A DNA stretch of 41,897 nt from Anaerolineae bacterium (GCA_020848035.1 JADLAX010000089.1:1-41897); one strand, 5' to 3'; counted from the first letter of the stretch, positions 29,357-38,075 are shown. Translations and numbers: made by a program. Notes: generated from the sequence alone by a model not told the origin.

Positions 29357-30847
29357 ATGAAAACGCAATTTGATTACATCGTGGTGGGCGGGGGCACAGC
29401 GGGCGCGGTGGTGGCGGCACGGCTGGCCGAGCAGACAGGTGTGCATGTGGCTTTGTTTGAAGCTGGCCCCAGCGATGAAGGCGACGAGGCAATTTTGACG
29501 CTGCGCAACTGGCCCAAGCTGCTGCGCACGCCGCTGGATTTTGATTACCTCATCGAGCCACAGCTGCGCGGCAACGGCCGTATCCGCCATGCGCGCGGCA
29601 AAATGTTGGGGGGGTGCAGCTCACACAACTCCTGCATCGCCTTCTGGCCGCCAGAGGCCGATTTACGCACCTGGGAAGCCGCCGGGGCCGCCGGGTGGGG
29701 ACCAGCAGCAGTACGGCCGTTCCTCCAGCGCGTGCAGGAAAAAGTAAGCCTGGAATTCCCTGATCCGATCAATGCCTTGGGCCAGGCATTTTGGGCCGCA
29801 GCGCAGGCTGCCGGCTACCCGGCGCGCAACTTTGCTGAAGATATCAATCAGCCGGGGGTGGGCTGGTTTATGCTCAACAAACGGGGCGAACTGCGCCACT
29901 CCAGCTCGGTGGCCTATTTACACCCGCTGGCGCAGTGGGACGGCCGTATTCACTTCTACACCAACTGCTTTGTGAGCCAGATTTTGCTCAACGGCCGTCG
30001 CGCCGTCGGCGTACAAACCCCAGACGGCCCCGTGTTTGCCGAGCGGGAAATTATTTTGTGCTGCGGCGCGTTTGATACGCCAAAGCTGCTCATGCTCTCC
30101 GGCATTGGGCCAGGGGAGCATTTGCAGGCTATGGGCATAGAGGTGCAGCACCACCTGCCGGGCGTCGGCCAAAATTTGCTAGACCATCCCGAAGGGGTGG
30201 TCAATTGGGAAGCCACCCGGCCCGTGCCGCAAGAAACCACCCAGCTGTGGGAGTTGGGGCTGTTTGCCTTTACCCAGCCGGGGCTGGACGCCCCCGATTT
30301 GATGTTCCACTTTGGCACCGAGCCGTTCGACATGAACACGGCGTCGGAAGGGTACCCGACCACGACCAACGGCTTTGCCCTGACGCCCAACGTGGCCCGC
30401 GCCAAAAGCCAGGGCACGGTGCGGCTGCGCTCGGCCAACCCGGCCGACCCGCCACGTATTGATTTTGCCTATTTCACCGATCCAGAGGGGCACGACGAGC
30501 GGGTGCTGGTAACCGGGGTGAAGCTGGCCCGCGAGCTGGCGCAGCAGCCCGCCCTCAAGCAGTGGATCAAGCAGGAACTGTCGCCAGGGCCAGCGGTGCA
30601 AACGGACGAGGCCATCTCAGAATACGTGCGACGCACGGCCAACACGGTGTACCATCCGGCCGGAACCTGCAAAATGGGGGCGGATGGCGATGAAACGGCC
30701 GTTGTCGATCCCCACCTACGCCTGCGTGGCCTGGAAAACATCCGCATCGCCGACGCCTCCATCTTCCCCACGATGATTGGGGTAAACCCAAACATGACGT
30801 GTTTGGTGGTGGGGGAGCGGTGTGCAGACTTTTTGAGTGGCAAGTAA
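29357..30847 (+). CDS. GMC-family FAD oxidoreductase (choline dehydrogenase-like)
   Basis: This 496-aa flavoprotein has the FAD-binding GGGTAGAVVAARLAE (about 11-25), the GMC signature GRIRHARGKMLGGCSSHN (about 73-90), a second signature GAFDTPKLLMLSGIGP, and the catalytic VYHPAGTCKMG near residue 430, whose His acts as base. Family members oxidise choline, alkanols or sugars. A glycine betaine ABC transporter follows it on the same strand, which favours choline, but no betaine aldehyde dehydrogenase is here. No ribosome binding site is obvious. Confidence 0.87.
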   Translation: MKTQFDYIVVGGGTAGAVVAARLAEQTGVHVALFEAGPSDEGDEAILTLRNWPKLLRTPLDFDYLIEPQLRGNGRIRHARGKMLGGCSSHNSCIAFWPPEADLRTWEAAGAAGWGPAAVRPFLQRVQEKVSLEFPDPINALGQAFWAAAQAAGYPARNFAEDINQPGVGWFMLNKRGELRHSSSVAYLHPLAQWDGRIHFYTNCFVSQILLNGRRAVGVQTPDGPVFAEREIILCCGAFDTPKLLMLSGIGPGEHLQAMGIEVQHHLPGVGQNLLDHPEGVVNWEATRPVPQETTQLWELGLFAFTQPGLDAPDLMFHFGTEPFDMNTASEGYPTTTNGFALTPNVARAKSQGTVRLRSANPADPPRIDFAYFTDPEGHDERVLVTGVKLARELAQQPALKQWIKQELSPGPAVQTDEAISEYVRRTANTVYHPAGTCKMGADGDETAVVDPHLRLRGLENIRIADASIFPTMIGVNPNMTCLVVGERCADFLSGK

Positions 30848-30849
30848 GC

Positions 30850-30912
30850 AAGTATGCAAGTGGCAAGTGGCAAGTGGCAAGTTCACTTGCCCACCTGCCT
30901 ACTTGCATACTT
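30850..30912. repeat. GGCAAGT heptad array with inverted copy
   Basis: Three perfect GGCAAGT heptads at 30862-30882 are flanked by 12-bp arms (30850-30861 and 30901-30912). It fills the spacer between the GMC gene and the betaine transporter ATPase gene. A related word array lies at about 29186-29246. Confidence 0.8.
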
Positions 30913-30933
30913 GCAACCTTCTAAGGATTTTTC

Positions 30934-31965
30934 ATGAGTGACCCACAATACACCATCTCCTGCCGCAAGGTTTGGAAGATTTTTGGGCCAAATCCGGCAC
31001 TGGTACGGCCGTTGCTCAACCAGGGCCTGTCGCGCAGTGAGATTTTAGACCAAACCGGGCACGTCATCGCCGTGCGCGATGTCTCGTTTGACGTGCGGCC
31101 AGGAGAGATTTTTGTGGTAATGGGGCTCTCTGGCAGCGGCAAATCGACACTCATCCGCTGCCTGTCGCGGCTGATTGAACCGACCCAAGGCGAAATCATC
31201 GTCGATGGCGAAAATGTGGTGAATTTTGACGCCACTCAGCTGCGCGAGCTGCGCCGCCACAAGATGAGCATGGTGTTCCAACGTTTTGGCCTCTTCCCCC
31301 ACCGCACCATTTTGGACAATGTCGGCTACGGCCTGGAGGTGCAGGGCATCAAAAAGGAGCAACGCCACGACCAGGCACGGCAGGTTTTGGAGATGGTGGG
31401 GCTGAAGGGGTGGGAAAAGTATTACCCACACGAGCTGAGCGGTGGCATGCAGCAGCGGGTTGGCCTGGCCCGCGCCCTGGCCGTCGACCCGGAAATTTTG
31501 CTGTGTGATGAGCCGTTTAGCGCCCTGGATCCGCTGATTCGCCGCGAAATGCAGGAAGAGCTGCTGCGGCTGCAGAATACGCTGAACAAAACGCTGGTTT
31601 TCATCACCCACGACTTTTTAGAGGCGATTAAGCTGGGCCACCACATTGCCATCATGAAAGATGGCGAGATTGTGCAGCTGGGCAAGCCGGAAGAGATTGT
31701 GGCCCATCCGGTAAACGATTACGTGCGTGAATTCACCCGTGACGTACCGCGCGTGAAGATTCTCACCGCCAAAACAATTATGACGGTAGCTGCCGCCGAT
31801 GCGGCCAGCGGCCACGTGACCGTCCACGCCGATACCACGCTGGAGAAGCTCATCGGGCTAACGGCCGTTTCGCCCGACCCCCTCGCCGTTTTAGACAATG
31901 ACGGCTGTGTGATTGGCATGGTAGACAGAACGGCCGTCTTGCAGGCACTTTCGGAGGGTAATTGA
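30934..31965 (+). CDS. proV: Glycine betaine/proline ABC transporter ATPase
   Basis: This 343-aa ATPase of the ProV/OpuAA type has Walker A GLSGSGKST (64-72), signature ELSGGMQQR, Walker B LLCDEPFSALDP and the switch His in FITHD. The N-terminal 45 residues, with LLNQGLSRSEIL, are characteristic of ProV. The C-terminal tail after about residue 275 is a shortened CBS-like regulatory region. It energises uptake of glycine betaine or related compatible solutes at the membrane. AAGGA lies 7 nt before the ATG. The permease gene follows after 67 bp. Confidence 0.92.
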   Translation: MSDPQYTISCRKVWKIFGPNPALVRPLLNQGLSRSEILDQTGHVIAVRDVSFDVRPGEIFVVMGLSGSGKSTLIRCLSRLIEPTQGEIIVDGENVVNFDATQLRELRRHKMSMVFQRFGLFPHRTILDNVGYGLEVQGIKKEQRHDQARQVLEMVGLKGWEKYYPHELSGGMQQRVGLARALAVDPEILLCDEPFSALDPLIRREMQEELLRLQNTLNKTLVFITHDFLEAIKLGHHIAIMKDGEIVQLGKPEEIVAHPVNDYVREFTRDVPRVKILTAKTIMTVAAADAASGHVTVHADTTLEKLIGLTAVSPDPLAVLDNDGCVIGMVDRTAVLQALSEGN

Positions 31966-32029
31966 GTAATTGAGTAATTGAGTAAGCAAATTACCTGATT
32001 ACCCGATTACCCAAATCATTGGGTAATTT
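31957..32029 (+). repeat. ATTGAGTA octad array and hairpin before proW
   Basis: Three exact ATTGAGTA octads (31961-31984) run across the proV stop codon. After them lie reversed words and a hairpin with 8-bp arms ATTACCCA (32006-32013) and TGGGTAAT (32020-32027), followed by TTTT. The hairpin ends 5 nt before the proW ATG, where a ribosome binding site would be expected. Confidence 0.7.
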
Positions 32030-32032
32030 TTC

Positions 32033-34096
32033 ATGAGTCGAACGGTTAAAAACAAACGGCCGTACCTTCTTCTTGGCCTGGGTTTGCTGGTAGTGCTGCT
32101 GCTGGTGCACCATTTTGTGCTAGACCTGAATCTCTTTCCAGAGGCGTGGGATATACACCTGCGCGAGCCGCTGGACATCTTCAAGCAGTGGTCCATTCGC
32201 AACCAGACCACCCACCCGGTTTTCCTCTACTTTTTTGAACCAATCAGCGACGCCATTGACATCGCCCTGCGCCGCGCCGAAACGTTTTTGCTCTGGCTGC
32301 CCTGGCCGGTGCTGCTGGCGGCCGTTTTCCTGACGGCGCAAAAAGCGGGCAACCTGCGGCTGGGGTTGCTCACCAGCTTTTGCCTGCTCTTCATGGGGTT
32401 GGTGGGGCTGTGGCCAGAAAGCATGCAAACCCTGGCCCTGATGGCCGTCTCTGTGCTTATTTCCCTGATCGTTGGTATTCCGCTGGGCATTTGGGCCGCG
32501 CGCAACAAGAAGGTAGAACGAGGGTTACGGCCGTTCCTCGACGCCATGCAAACAATGCCCGCTTTTGTCTATCTGCTGCCGGTGGTGCTCTTTTTTGGCA
32601 TTGCCCGCGTACCCAGCGCCGTGGCCACCATCATCTACGCCCTGCCCCCCGCCATCCGGCTCACTACCCTGGGCATCCGCGAGGTAGACCGGGAAGCGGT
32701 GGAGGCGGCTCGCTCGTTTGGGGCCACGCCGCGCCAGGTTTTGCTGAAGGTGCAGCTGCCGCTGGCGCTGCCCACCATCATGGCCGGGGTGAACCAGACA
32801 ATCATGATGGCCCTGGGCATTGTGGTAATTGCCGCAATGATTGGCGCGGCCGGACTGGGCGGCGTGGTGCTGGATTCGCTGCGCAGTTTGCGCGTGGGGC
32901 TGGCGCTGGAAGCGGGCCTGGCCATTATGTTTCTGGCGGTCCTGCTAGACCGGCTCAGCGAAGCGATTGCCATGCGCAATCGTACCGGTGTGGTGGTGAA
33001 AAACGGCCGTCTCTTCCCCCGATCCTGGCAAACGAACCAGCTCATCATTCGCCTGGAGGCGGGTTTGGATTGGCTGTACCGCGCCTGCGGCAAAGGGCTG
33101 GCCCGATTGGCCCAGCTCAGCCGCAGCGATTTTGTGGTGCAGTACGCCTACCTTTTTGCCAGCTTGCTGCTGCTGGCCGCGCTGCTCTGGCTGGGGCGGG
33201 CGCTGGACTGGACCAGCTTCCCCGAAGCGTGGCGCTTCAATTTGCAAGAGCCAACGGATACGGCCGTACGCTGGATGCGCGACAATTTGTTTGAGTTTGA
33301 GCTGGGGCCATTTTTGCTGGGCACACGGCCGTTTAGCAACTTTGTCATCGTCCAGCTGCTGGATCCGCTGGACACCTTCTTCCAGGAATTCCTCTCCTGG
33401 CCTGCGCTAATCTTGCTGGTGGCCCTGCTCGGCTATTGGGTATCTGGCTGGCGGCTGGCGCTGGGCGGCGCGGTGGTGCTTCTGGGCATCGGGCTGCTGG
33501 GCATGTGGGAGCTGGCCCTGGTAACGCTGAGCCAGGTCATCGTTGCCGTCTTCTTCTCGCTCATCATTGCCCTGCCGTTGGGCATTTGGGCCGCCAAGAG
33601 CAACACGGTAGCGGCCGTTTTGCGTCCCATCCTCGACTTTTTGCAAACCATCCCCGCCTTTGTGTACCTGGTGCCGGTCATTATGCTGTTCAACGTCGGG
33701 CGCGTGCCGGGCATCATGGCTTCGGTGCTGTACGCCCTGCCGCCCGCCATCCGCCTGACCAACCTGGGCATCCGCCAGGCCAGCCCCGAGGCGGTGGAAG
33801 CGGCCCAGGCGTTTGGTTCCACCAGCCGCCAGCTGCTGCTCAAGGTGCAGCTGCCCCTGGCGCTGCCCTCCATCATGACTGGCATCAACCAGACGGTGAT
33901 GATGGTGCTGGCAATGGTGGTGGTGGCGGGCATGGTCGGTGGAGCCGGGCTGGGGCTGGAAGCGGTCAACGGCCTGGCGCGCAACCAGCTGGGCCAGGGC
34001 ATCGAGGCCGGGTTGGCCATTGTGATTCTGGCGGTGGTGATTGATCGGCTGCTGCTGGCCGGAGCGACGCGGACTTCAGTGATAAGTGAAAAGTGA
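32033..34096 (+). CDS. proW: Fused double glycine betaine ABC permease (ProW-ProW)
   Basis: This 687-aa protein is two ProW-like permeases joined head to tail, about twice the usual length. Each half has the N-terminal FPEAW....L.EP motif (about 38-47 and 400-412) and a binding-protein-dependent transport domain with matching segments: GLRPFLDAMQTMPAFVYLLP versus VLRPILDFLQTIPAFVYLVP, and the EAA loop EAVEAARSFGATPRQVLLKV versus EAVEAAQAFGSTSRQLLLKV. The fused pair would give both channel subunits from one chain, with diverged halves. The start has no clear ribosome binding site, and a hairpin precedes it. Confidence 0.9.
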   Translation: MSRTVKNKRPYLLLGLGLLVVLLLVHHFVLDLNLFPEAWDIHLREPLDIFKQWSIRNQTTHPVFLYFFEPISDAIDIALRRAETFLLWLPWPVLLAAVFLTAQKAGNLRLGLLTSFCLLFMGLVGLWPESMQTLALMAVSVLISLIVGIPLGIWAARNKKVERGLRPFLDAMQTMPAFVYLLPVVLFFGIARVPSAVATIIYALPPAIRLTTLGIREVDREAVEAARSFGATPRQVLLKVQLPLALPTIMAGVNQTIMMALGIVVIAAMIGAAGLGGVVLDSLRSLRVGLALEAGLAIMFLAVLLDRLSEAIAMRNRTGVVVKNGRLFPRSWQTNQLIIRLEAGLDWLYRACGKGLARLAQLSRSDFVVQYAYLFASLLLLAALLWLGRALDWTSFPEAWRFNLQEPTDTAVRWMRDNLFEFELGPFLLGTRPFSNFVIVQLLDPLDTFFQEFLSWPALILLVALLGYWVSGWRLALGGAVVLLGIGLLGMWELALVTLSQVIVAVFFSLIIALPLGIWAAKSNTVAAVLRPILDFLQTIPAFVYLVPVIMLFNVGRVPGIMASVLYALPPAIRLTNLGIRQASPEAVEAAQAFGSTSRQLLLKVQLPLALPSIMTGINQTVMMVLAMVVVAGMVGGAGLGLEAVNGLARNQLGQGIEAGLAIVILAVVIDRLLLAGATRTSVISEK

Positions 34097-34130
34097 AACG
34101 TGCCCACTTTTCACTTTTTACTTTTTACTT
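34084..34130. repeat. AAGTGAAA heptad array with inverted copy
   Basis: Perfect 12-bp arms (34084-34095 and 34105-34116) straddle the proW stop codon, and CTTTTTA heptads continue to 34132. It lies between convergent proW and ModB-like genes and ends in a T-rich run, so it may be a two-way terminator. Confidence 0.75.
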
Positions 34131-34135
34131 TTTCC

Positions 34136-34960
34136 TCACTCTCCCTCCCCCACATCCAACCCCGTCAGCCAGCGGGTGATGCCAAAGGCAACCACCGCCA
34201 GTCCCAGCAGGATAAGCGCGGTGATGAAGGTAATGCGCAGGTCGCGTTCCAGCGACGCGTAGACAAGGAGGGGCATCGTTTGGGTGCGTCCTTGCAGGTT
34301 CCCGGCAAACAAAATCGTGGCGCCAAACTCCCCCAGCGCCCGCGCCCAACTCAGAATTAAGCCGGCCAGCAGCCCGTTGCGGCTGTAAGGCAGCATGATG
34401 TAGCGGAATGTTTGCCAGCGGTTGGCCCCATCCACGGCCGCGGCGTCTTCGTATTCGCGGGGCAGGGCGGCAAAGCGGCTCTGCGCGGCGCGAATGTAGA
34501 AGGGGGCAGCGACAAACACCTGGGCCAGGACAACGGCCGTTCCCGAAAAAGTAACGGTGATCCCCAGCTCGGCCAGCGGCAGGCCAATCAGCCCGCGACG
34601 ACCAAAGGCGGCCAGTAAGCCCAGCCCGGCCACCACCGGCGGCATCACAATGGGCAGCTCGACAAAGACGGTGAGCAGCCGCTTGAAGCGCAGCGGATAC
34701 CGCGCCAGGACGTAGGCCAGGGGCGTCCCCAGCAGGATAATGAGCAGCACGCTGATGGCGGTTGTTGTCAGGCTGAGGAGGATGGCGGCGCTAAGGCTGC
34801 TGCGGTCCAGGACGGCCGTTCCTGGCAAGGTTAAGGCACGCCACACCAACCCCACCAGCGGTATGATGAGGAAAAAGGCCATGATGGTGGCAAGAACGGC
34901 CGTTACCCACCCCGCCCATCGCACCGAACCAGGATTTTCTGCTTGTTGCCCCGCCGTCAT
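34136..34960 (-). CDS. modB: Molybdate-type ABC transporter permease (ModB-like)
   Basis: This 274-aa inner-membrane permease has about six hydrophobic segments and the EAA motif ALPREYEDAAAVDGANRWQT (about 185-205), followed by GLILSWARALGEFGATILFAG, the signature of the molybdate/tungstate permease ModB. The start ATG 34960 has GGAAG 11 nt upstream; a GTG at 34987 is the alternative. No ModA binding protein or ModC ATPase gene is near. It interrupts the glycine betaine genes, on the strand opposite proV-proW, and lies downstream of proX. It is either a solitary permease using distant partners or a rearrangement product. Confidence 0.82.
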   Translation of the reverse strand: MTAGQQAENPGSVRWAGWVTAVLATIMAFFLIIPLVGLVWRALTLPGTAVLDRSSLSAAILLSLTTTAISVLLIILLGTPLAYVLARYPLRFKRLLTVFVELPIVMPPVVAGLGLLAAFGRRGLIGLPLAELGITVTFSGTAVVLAQVFVAAPFYIRAAQSRFAALPREYEDAAAVDGANRWQTFRYIMLPYSRNGLLAGLILSWARALGEFGATILFAGNLQGRTQTMPLLVYASLERDLRITFITALILLGLAVVAFGITRWLTGLDVGEGE

Positions 34961-35021
34961 CGACAAACACACTTCCTTTATTGCCACTCTTTGTTCTCTG
35001 TGGCCAATCTTTCATGACAAC

Positions 35022-35060
35022 AAAAAAGCGGGTTTTTGCCAGAGCATCAACCCGCTTTCT
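35022..35060. terminator. Bidirectional intrinsic terminator downstream of proX
   Basis: Arms AAAGCGGGTT (35025-35034) and AACCCGCTTT (35049-35058) form a 10-bp stem with a 14-nt loop. Leftward it is followed by a T-rich run (TTTTTTG), and rightward by TCTTTTC. It lies between proX and the ModB-like gene and should separate them. Confidence 0.75.
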
Positions 35061-35142
35061 TTTCAGTTAAATTGTCCGCAAAACGGCCAACGATTCAAGC
35101 CCGTTTTTTCCCTCCCCTCGTGGGGGAGGGCCAGGGAGTGGG

Positions 35143-36174
35143 TTACGGCAGCCACCCGCTCCAGACAGCTTCGTTGGCGTCTACCCAGGCCTGGGCTGCG
35201 TCTTCAACCGACTGGCCATCAATTTCCACGGCGGCAATCATACCGATCTGGTCTTCGGTGCTGTAGTTCATGTTGGCGAGCAGCGTGTGGGCATCCGGGG
35301 CAGCTTCAGCCAGGCCAGACCAGAAGATTTTGAATAGATCATCGCCAGGATAATCACAGTTCACACCGCCGGAAGCGGCTTCGGCGTAACAGTCGTCGCT
35401 GTATTCGGGCAGCGCCACGCGGGTTAGATCATATTTGGCGTGGATGGAGTGGGGTGTCCAGAAGTAGAATAGGACCGGCTCTTCGCGGCTGTAGGCGGTA
35501 TCCAGCTGGGCCAAAATCGCTTCTTCGGACCCGGCAAACACCACCTCAAACGGCATACCCAGGTTGTTGATGATGTCGCCATCATACTGGACAAAGCTGG
35601 GGTCGCCGCCCAGGAATTGGCCCTGGTCGCCCGTTTCAGCGGTGGCAAAAAGCGCGGCCGTTTCTGGGGCAGTGAACCCTTCCCAGGTGGCCAGTTCGGG
35701 GTGATCGTTCAGCAGGTAGCTGGGCATATACCAGCCAATGCGCCCCACGGGGCCAAGCAGCCCGCCGTTTTCCACGGTGCCTGCGCCATCAATGTACTCG
35801 GCGACATTGGCGGCGTGGCCAGAGGGCCACACTTCCAGGCTGGCGTGGGCATCGCCGGAGGCCAGGGCAGGCCATTGGGCGTTTTCGTCCAGCGAAATCA
35901 CCTCAACGGGGTAGCCGAGCTCATTTTCCAGCAGGATTTTAGCCACAGCCACGTTCAGCTCAGAGGCCGACCAGGCATTGGCAACCAGCACGATGGTCAT
36001 TTTTTCGTCGGTGGTGGCGGGTTCGTCAACGGCCGTATCGTCGCTGGCCGTATCCCCTGTTTCGGCCGTTGTGTCGGTGTCAGCGGCCGGTTCTTCGCCA
36101 CCAGAACCACAGGCAGCCAGCAGCAGGGCAAAAAGCAAAATCAAACCATTTGTGAACTTCCAATTGATTTTCAT
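35143..36174 (-). CDS. proX: Glycine betaine-type substrate-binding lipoprotein
   Basis: This 343-aa lipoprotein starts at ATG 36174, with AAGGAG 6 nt upstream. Signal peptide and lipobox LAAC place lipidated Cys at 22, then a long acidic Thr/Asp linker to about residue 58. The OpuAC-type domain has aromatic residues expected for a betaine cage (NAWSASE, EVWPSGH, GRIGWYMP, YFWTPH). It would deliver betaine or proline to ProV/ProW, although it is encoded on the opposite strand 1 kb past the permease gene. ACGGCCGT is at 36029-36036. Confidence 0.88.
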   Translation of the reverse strand: MKINWKFTNGLILLFALLLAACGSGGEEPAADTDTTAETGDTASDDTAVDEPATTDEKMTIVLVANAWSASELNVAVAKILLENELGYPVEVISLDENAQWPALASGDAHASLEVWPSGHAANVAEYIDGAGTVENGGLLGPVGRIGWYMPSYLLNDHPELATWEGFTAPETAALFATAETGDQGQFLGGDPSFVQYDGDIINNLGMPFEVVFAGSEEAILAQLDTAYSREEPVLFYFWTPHSIHAKYDLTRVALPEYSDDCYAEAASGGVNCDYPGDDLFKIFWSGLAEAAPDAHTLLANMNYSTEDQIGMIAAVEIDGQSVEDAAQAWVDANEAVWSGWLP

Positions 36175-36354
36175 GGTTTTCTCCTTCCTCGAAAAACTTC
36201 CTATCAAGTCATTGTGGAGTATAACAGTCAATAACTTGGCTGGCGACAAATAACGGCAGGAGGGGTAGAAACGGCCGTCGCCCAGCACCTTCACCCCGAC
36301 AAAAATGCCAGAGCGCAGGTGGTGAGCGACGGGTAACCAGTCGATAAATGATCG

Positions 36355-36504
36355 TTACGAACGTTTGCTGTGGTCTACCGCTTTGAGGATTTTCAGGTTG
36401 AGCACAATAAAACGCCAGAGCTGAAACAGCTTATTGTTCATCCAAAAGCGGTCCTGGTTGGTGATTTCAAACGGTTCGGTGGCTTCAGTTTTTTCTTGAG
36501 TCAT
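36355..36504 (-). CDS. 49-aa protein encoded after the SQR-like gene
   Basis: This short gene encodes 49 residues. Its ATG at 36504 has GGAGG 7 nt upstream and lies 16 bp after the stop of the SQR-like flavoprotein, so the two are likely translated from one mRNA. The product has a polar, acidic start, then FEITNQDRFWMNNKLFQLWR and a hydrophobic, basic helix RFIVLNLKILKAVDHSKR. That helix could be amphipathic and lie at the membrane or bind the flavoprotein. I do not recognise a family. The strong ribosome binding site and position argue that it is real. Confidence 0.7.
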   Translation of the reverse strand: MTQEKTEATEPFEITNQDRFWMNNKLFQLWRFIVLNLKILKAVDHSKRS

Positions 36505-36520
36505 TGTTTTTCCTCCGCAG

Positions 36521-37954
36521 CTATTCAGGAATCATTTTCCAGCCAATGCGTCCCTGGAGCTTGTGCATAAAGGTGGTGTGGATCATGCGCTTCATCCACG
36601 CGCCGCCCAGCCCCATTTCCATGTGGGTCACAAAGGAATCACGCCCTTCTTCGTTGGGATAGCGGCGAAAGTCGGGCACCACCGGATAGATCATGATGGT
36701 GGCCGCCGAGCCATCCCACAAGGAGTCGCCCATCGAGGCGATGCAGGCGGCGGCCATTTCGGTCATGCGCTCACTGTGAGACATACGGCCGTGCTGCACC
36801 AGATCCACAATGTTTTTGCCCACAATCCGGCCAATAATGCCCGATACCATGCCCGTGCGCGGCGGAGCGGCCGTAATTTGCGTGCCGTTTTTGGTTTCAT
36901 GCGGAATGGAAATGGGTCCGGGCGGGGCAAAGGCAATGCCCGCCGCAAAAAGGTTGTGGTAGTACGGATTTTGGTACAGCTCCGGCCAGGCCGTGGGGTT
37001 CATCATCAGGCGGTCGTAGGGCAGATCGTAAATGCCGTCCACCTTCACAAAACCGGCCTTGTTCACCACCCGGTCAGCCACATCTTCGCCCTCTTTGCCG
37101 ATGTATTTGAGGGGAATGCCCATAAATTTGGGGATGAGCATGGAGAAGTCGTACGCGGTGTCGCCGTAGTTGCCGTCGTAATCTTCCCAGTAGATGCGCT
37201 GGTCGTCGATTTTGTGCACCCCTTTCTGCACTTCCCAGGAGATGTTGTACTCTTTGAAAACGGCCGTAATAAAGGCCTCGCTGGACAACACCTTGCCCCG
37301 GTACCGGGCCTGCACCCCGCGCACGCCAAAGTCGCCTACGGCCCGCTCGTTAGAGAGCCAATGTAGTTCTGCCTTGTCGCGCACGCCGCGCCGCACCAGA
37401 TCCTTGTGAATGTTGGTGATGTACTCAAACGCCGCCCCCTGGCAGGTGGCCCCCGGATTGCCCGTGCCGATGACAAACGTGCGCTTTTCGCCCTTCTTCA
37501 TGCGCTCAATGTTCTCAAAGTAGACATCCCGGCTGTGCACGGCATGGGGTGCGGTGCAGATCGATTGGGCGTAGTTGTGCGCCGGGCCAAGTCCTTCGGT
37601 GGCCTCGTAGGCCAGCTTGGGGCCAGTGGCGATGAGCAGATAGTCGTACGGCACCTGCATAATTTGGCCGTCGTCGGCGCTTTCTACCACCACAAACTGC
37701 GTATCGGGGTGGACCTCGGTGGCTTTGCCGTGGATGAAGTTGACGTGTTTTTTGTCGTACACCGGCTTGAGGGGAAAGCGTGTCTTTTCTACCGGCATTC
37801 GGCCAATGCCCACCCACACCCAGGAAGGAACGTAGTAAAAATGCTCATGACGATTGATCATGGTGACATCATGCTGCTTGCCAAGGGCGTCACCGAGGTA
37901 GAGCGCGGCCGTATGGCCCGCAAAACCGGCACCAATAATTACAATCTTTGCCAT
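36521..37954 (-). CDS. Sulfide:quinone oxidoreductase-like flavoprotein (type III-like)
   Basis: This 477-aa FAD protein of the disulfide oxidoreductase superfamily has the FAD motif IIGAGFAGHTAALYLG (6-21), a second Rossmann segment FVIGTGNPGA (160-169) and candidate redox cysteines Cys133 (SICTAPHA) and Cys171 (ATCQGAAFEY). The CQGAAFEY context is like that of sulfide:quinone oxidoreductases, where a Cys binds the sulfur intermediate. Such enzymes pass electrons from sulfide to the quinone pool at the membrane. An NADH or other substrate role cannot be excluded. AAGGAG lies 7 nt before the ATG. The upstream region has two CRP/FNR-like boxes, suggesting control by redox or oxygen state. Confidence 0.8.
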   Translation of the reverse strand: MAKIVIIGAGFAGHTAALYLGDALGKQHDVTMINRHEHFYYVPSWVWVGIGRMPVEKTRFPLKPVYDKKHVNFIHGKATEVHPDTQFVVVESADDGQIMQVPYDYLLIATGPKLAYEATEGLGPAHNYAQSICTAPHAVHSRDVYFENIERMKKGEKRTFVIGTGNPGATCQGAAFEYITNIHKDLVRRGVRDKAELHWLSNERAVGDFGVRGVQARYRGKVLSSEAFITAVFKEYNISWEVQKGVHKIDDQRIYWEDYDGNYGDTAYDFSMLIPKFMGIPLKYIGKEGEDVADRVVNKAGFVKVDGIYDLPYDRLMMNPTAWPELYQNPYYHNLFAAGIAFAPPGPISIPHETKNGTQITAAPPRTGMVSGIIGRIVGKNIVDLVQHGRMSHSERMTEMAAACIASMGDSLWDGSAATIMIYPVVPDFRRYPNEEGRDSFVTHMEMGLGGAWMKRMIHTTFMHKLQGRIGWKMIPE

Positions 37955-38075
37955 TCTAGACTCCTTTTTCCGCTGAGCTGTTTTGGATAGCCGTTTGGTG
38001 GTAGATAGACCGATAGGTGCAGCTTATTTAAGCGCATCCTTACCCTATTGAAAAACTGTTATGTCACCTGTTTTT

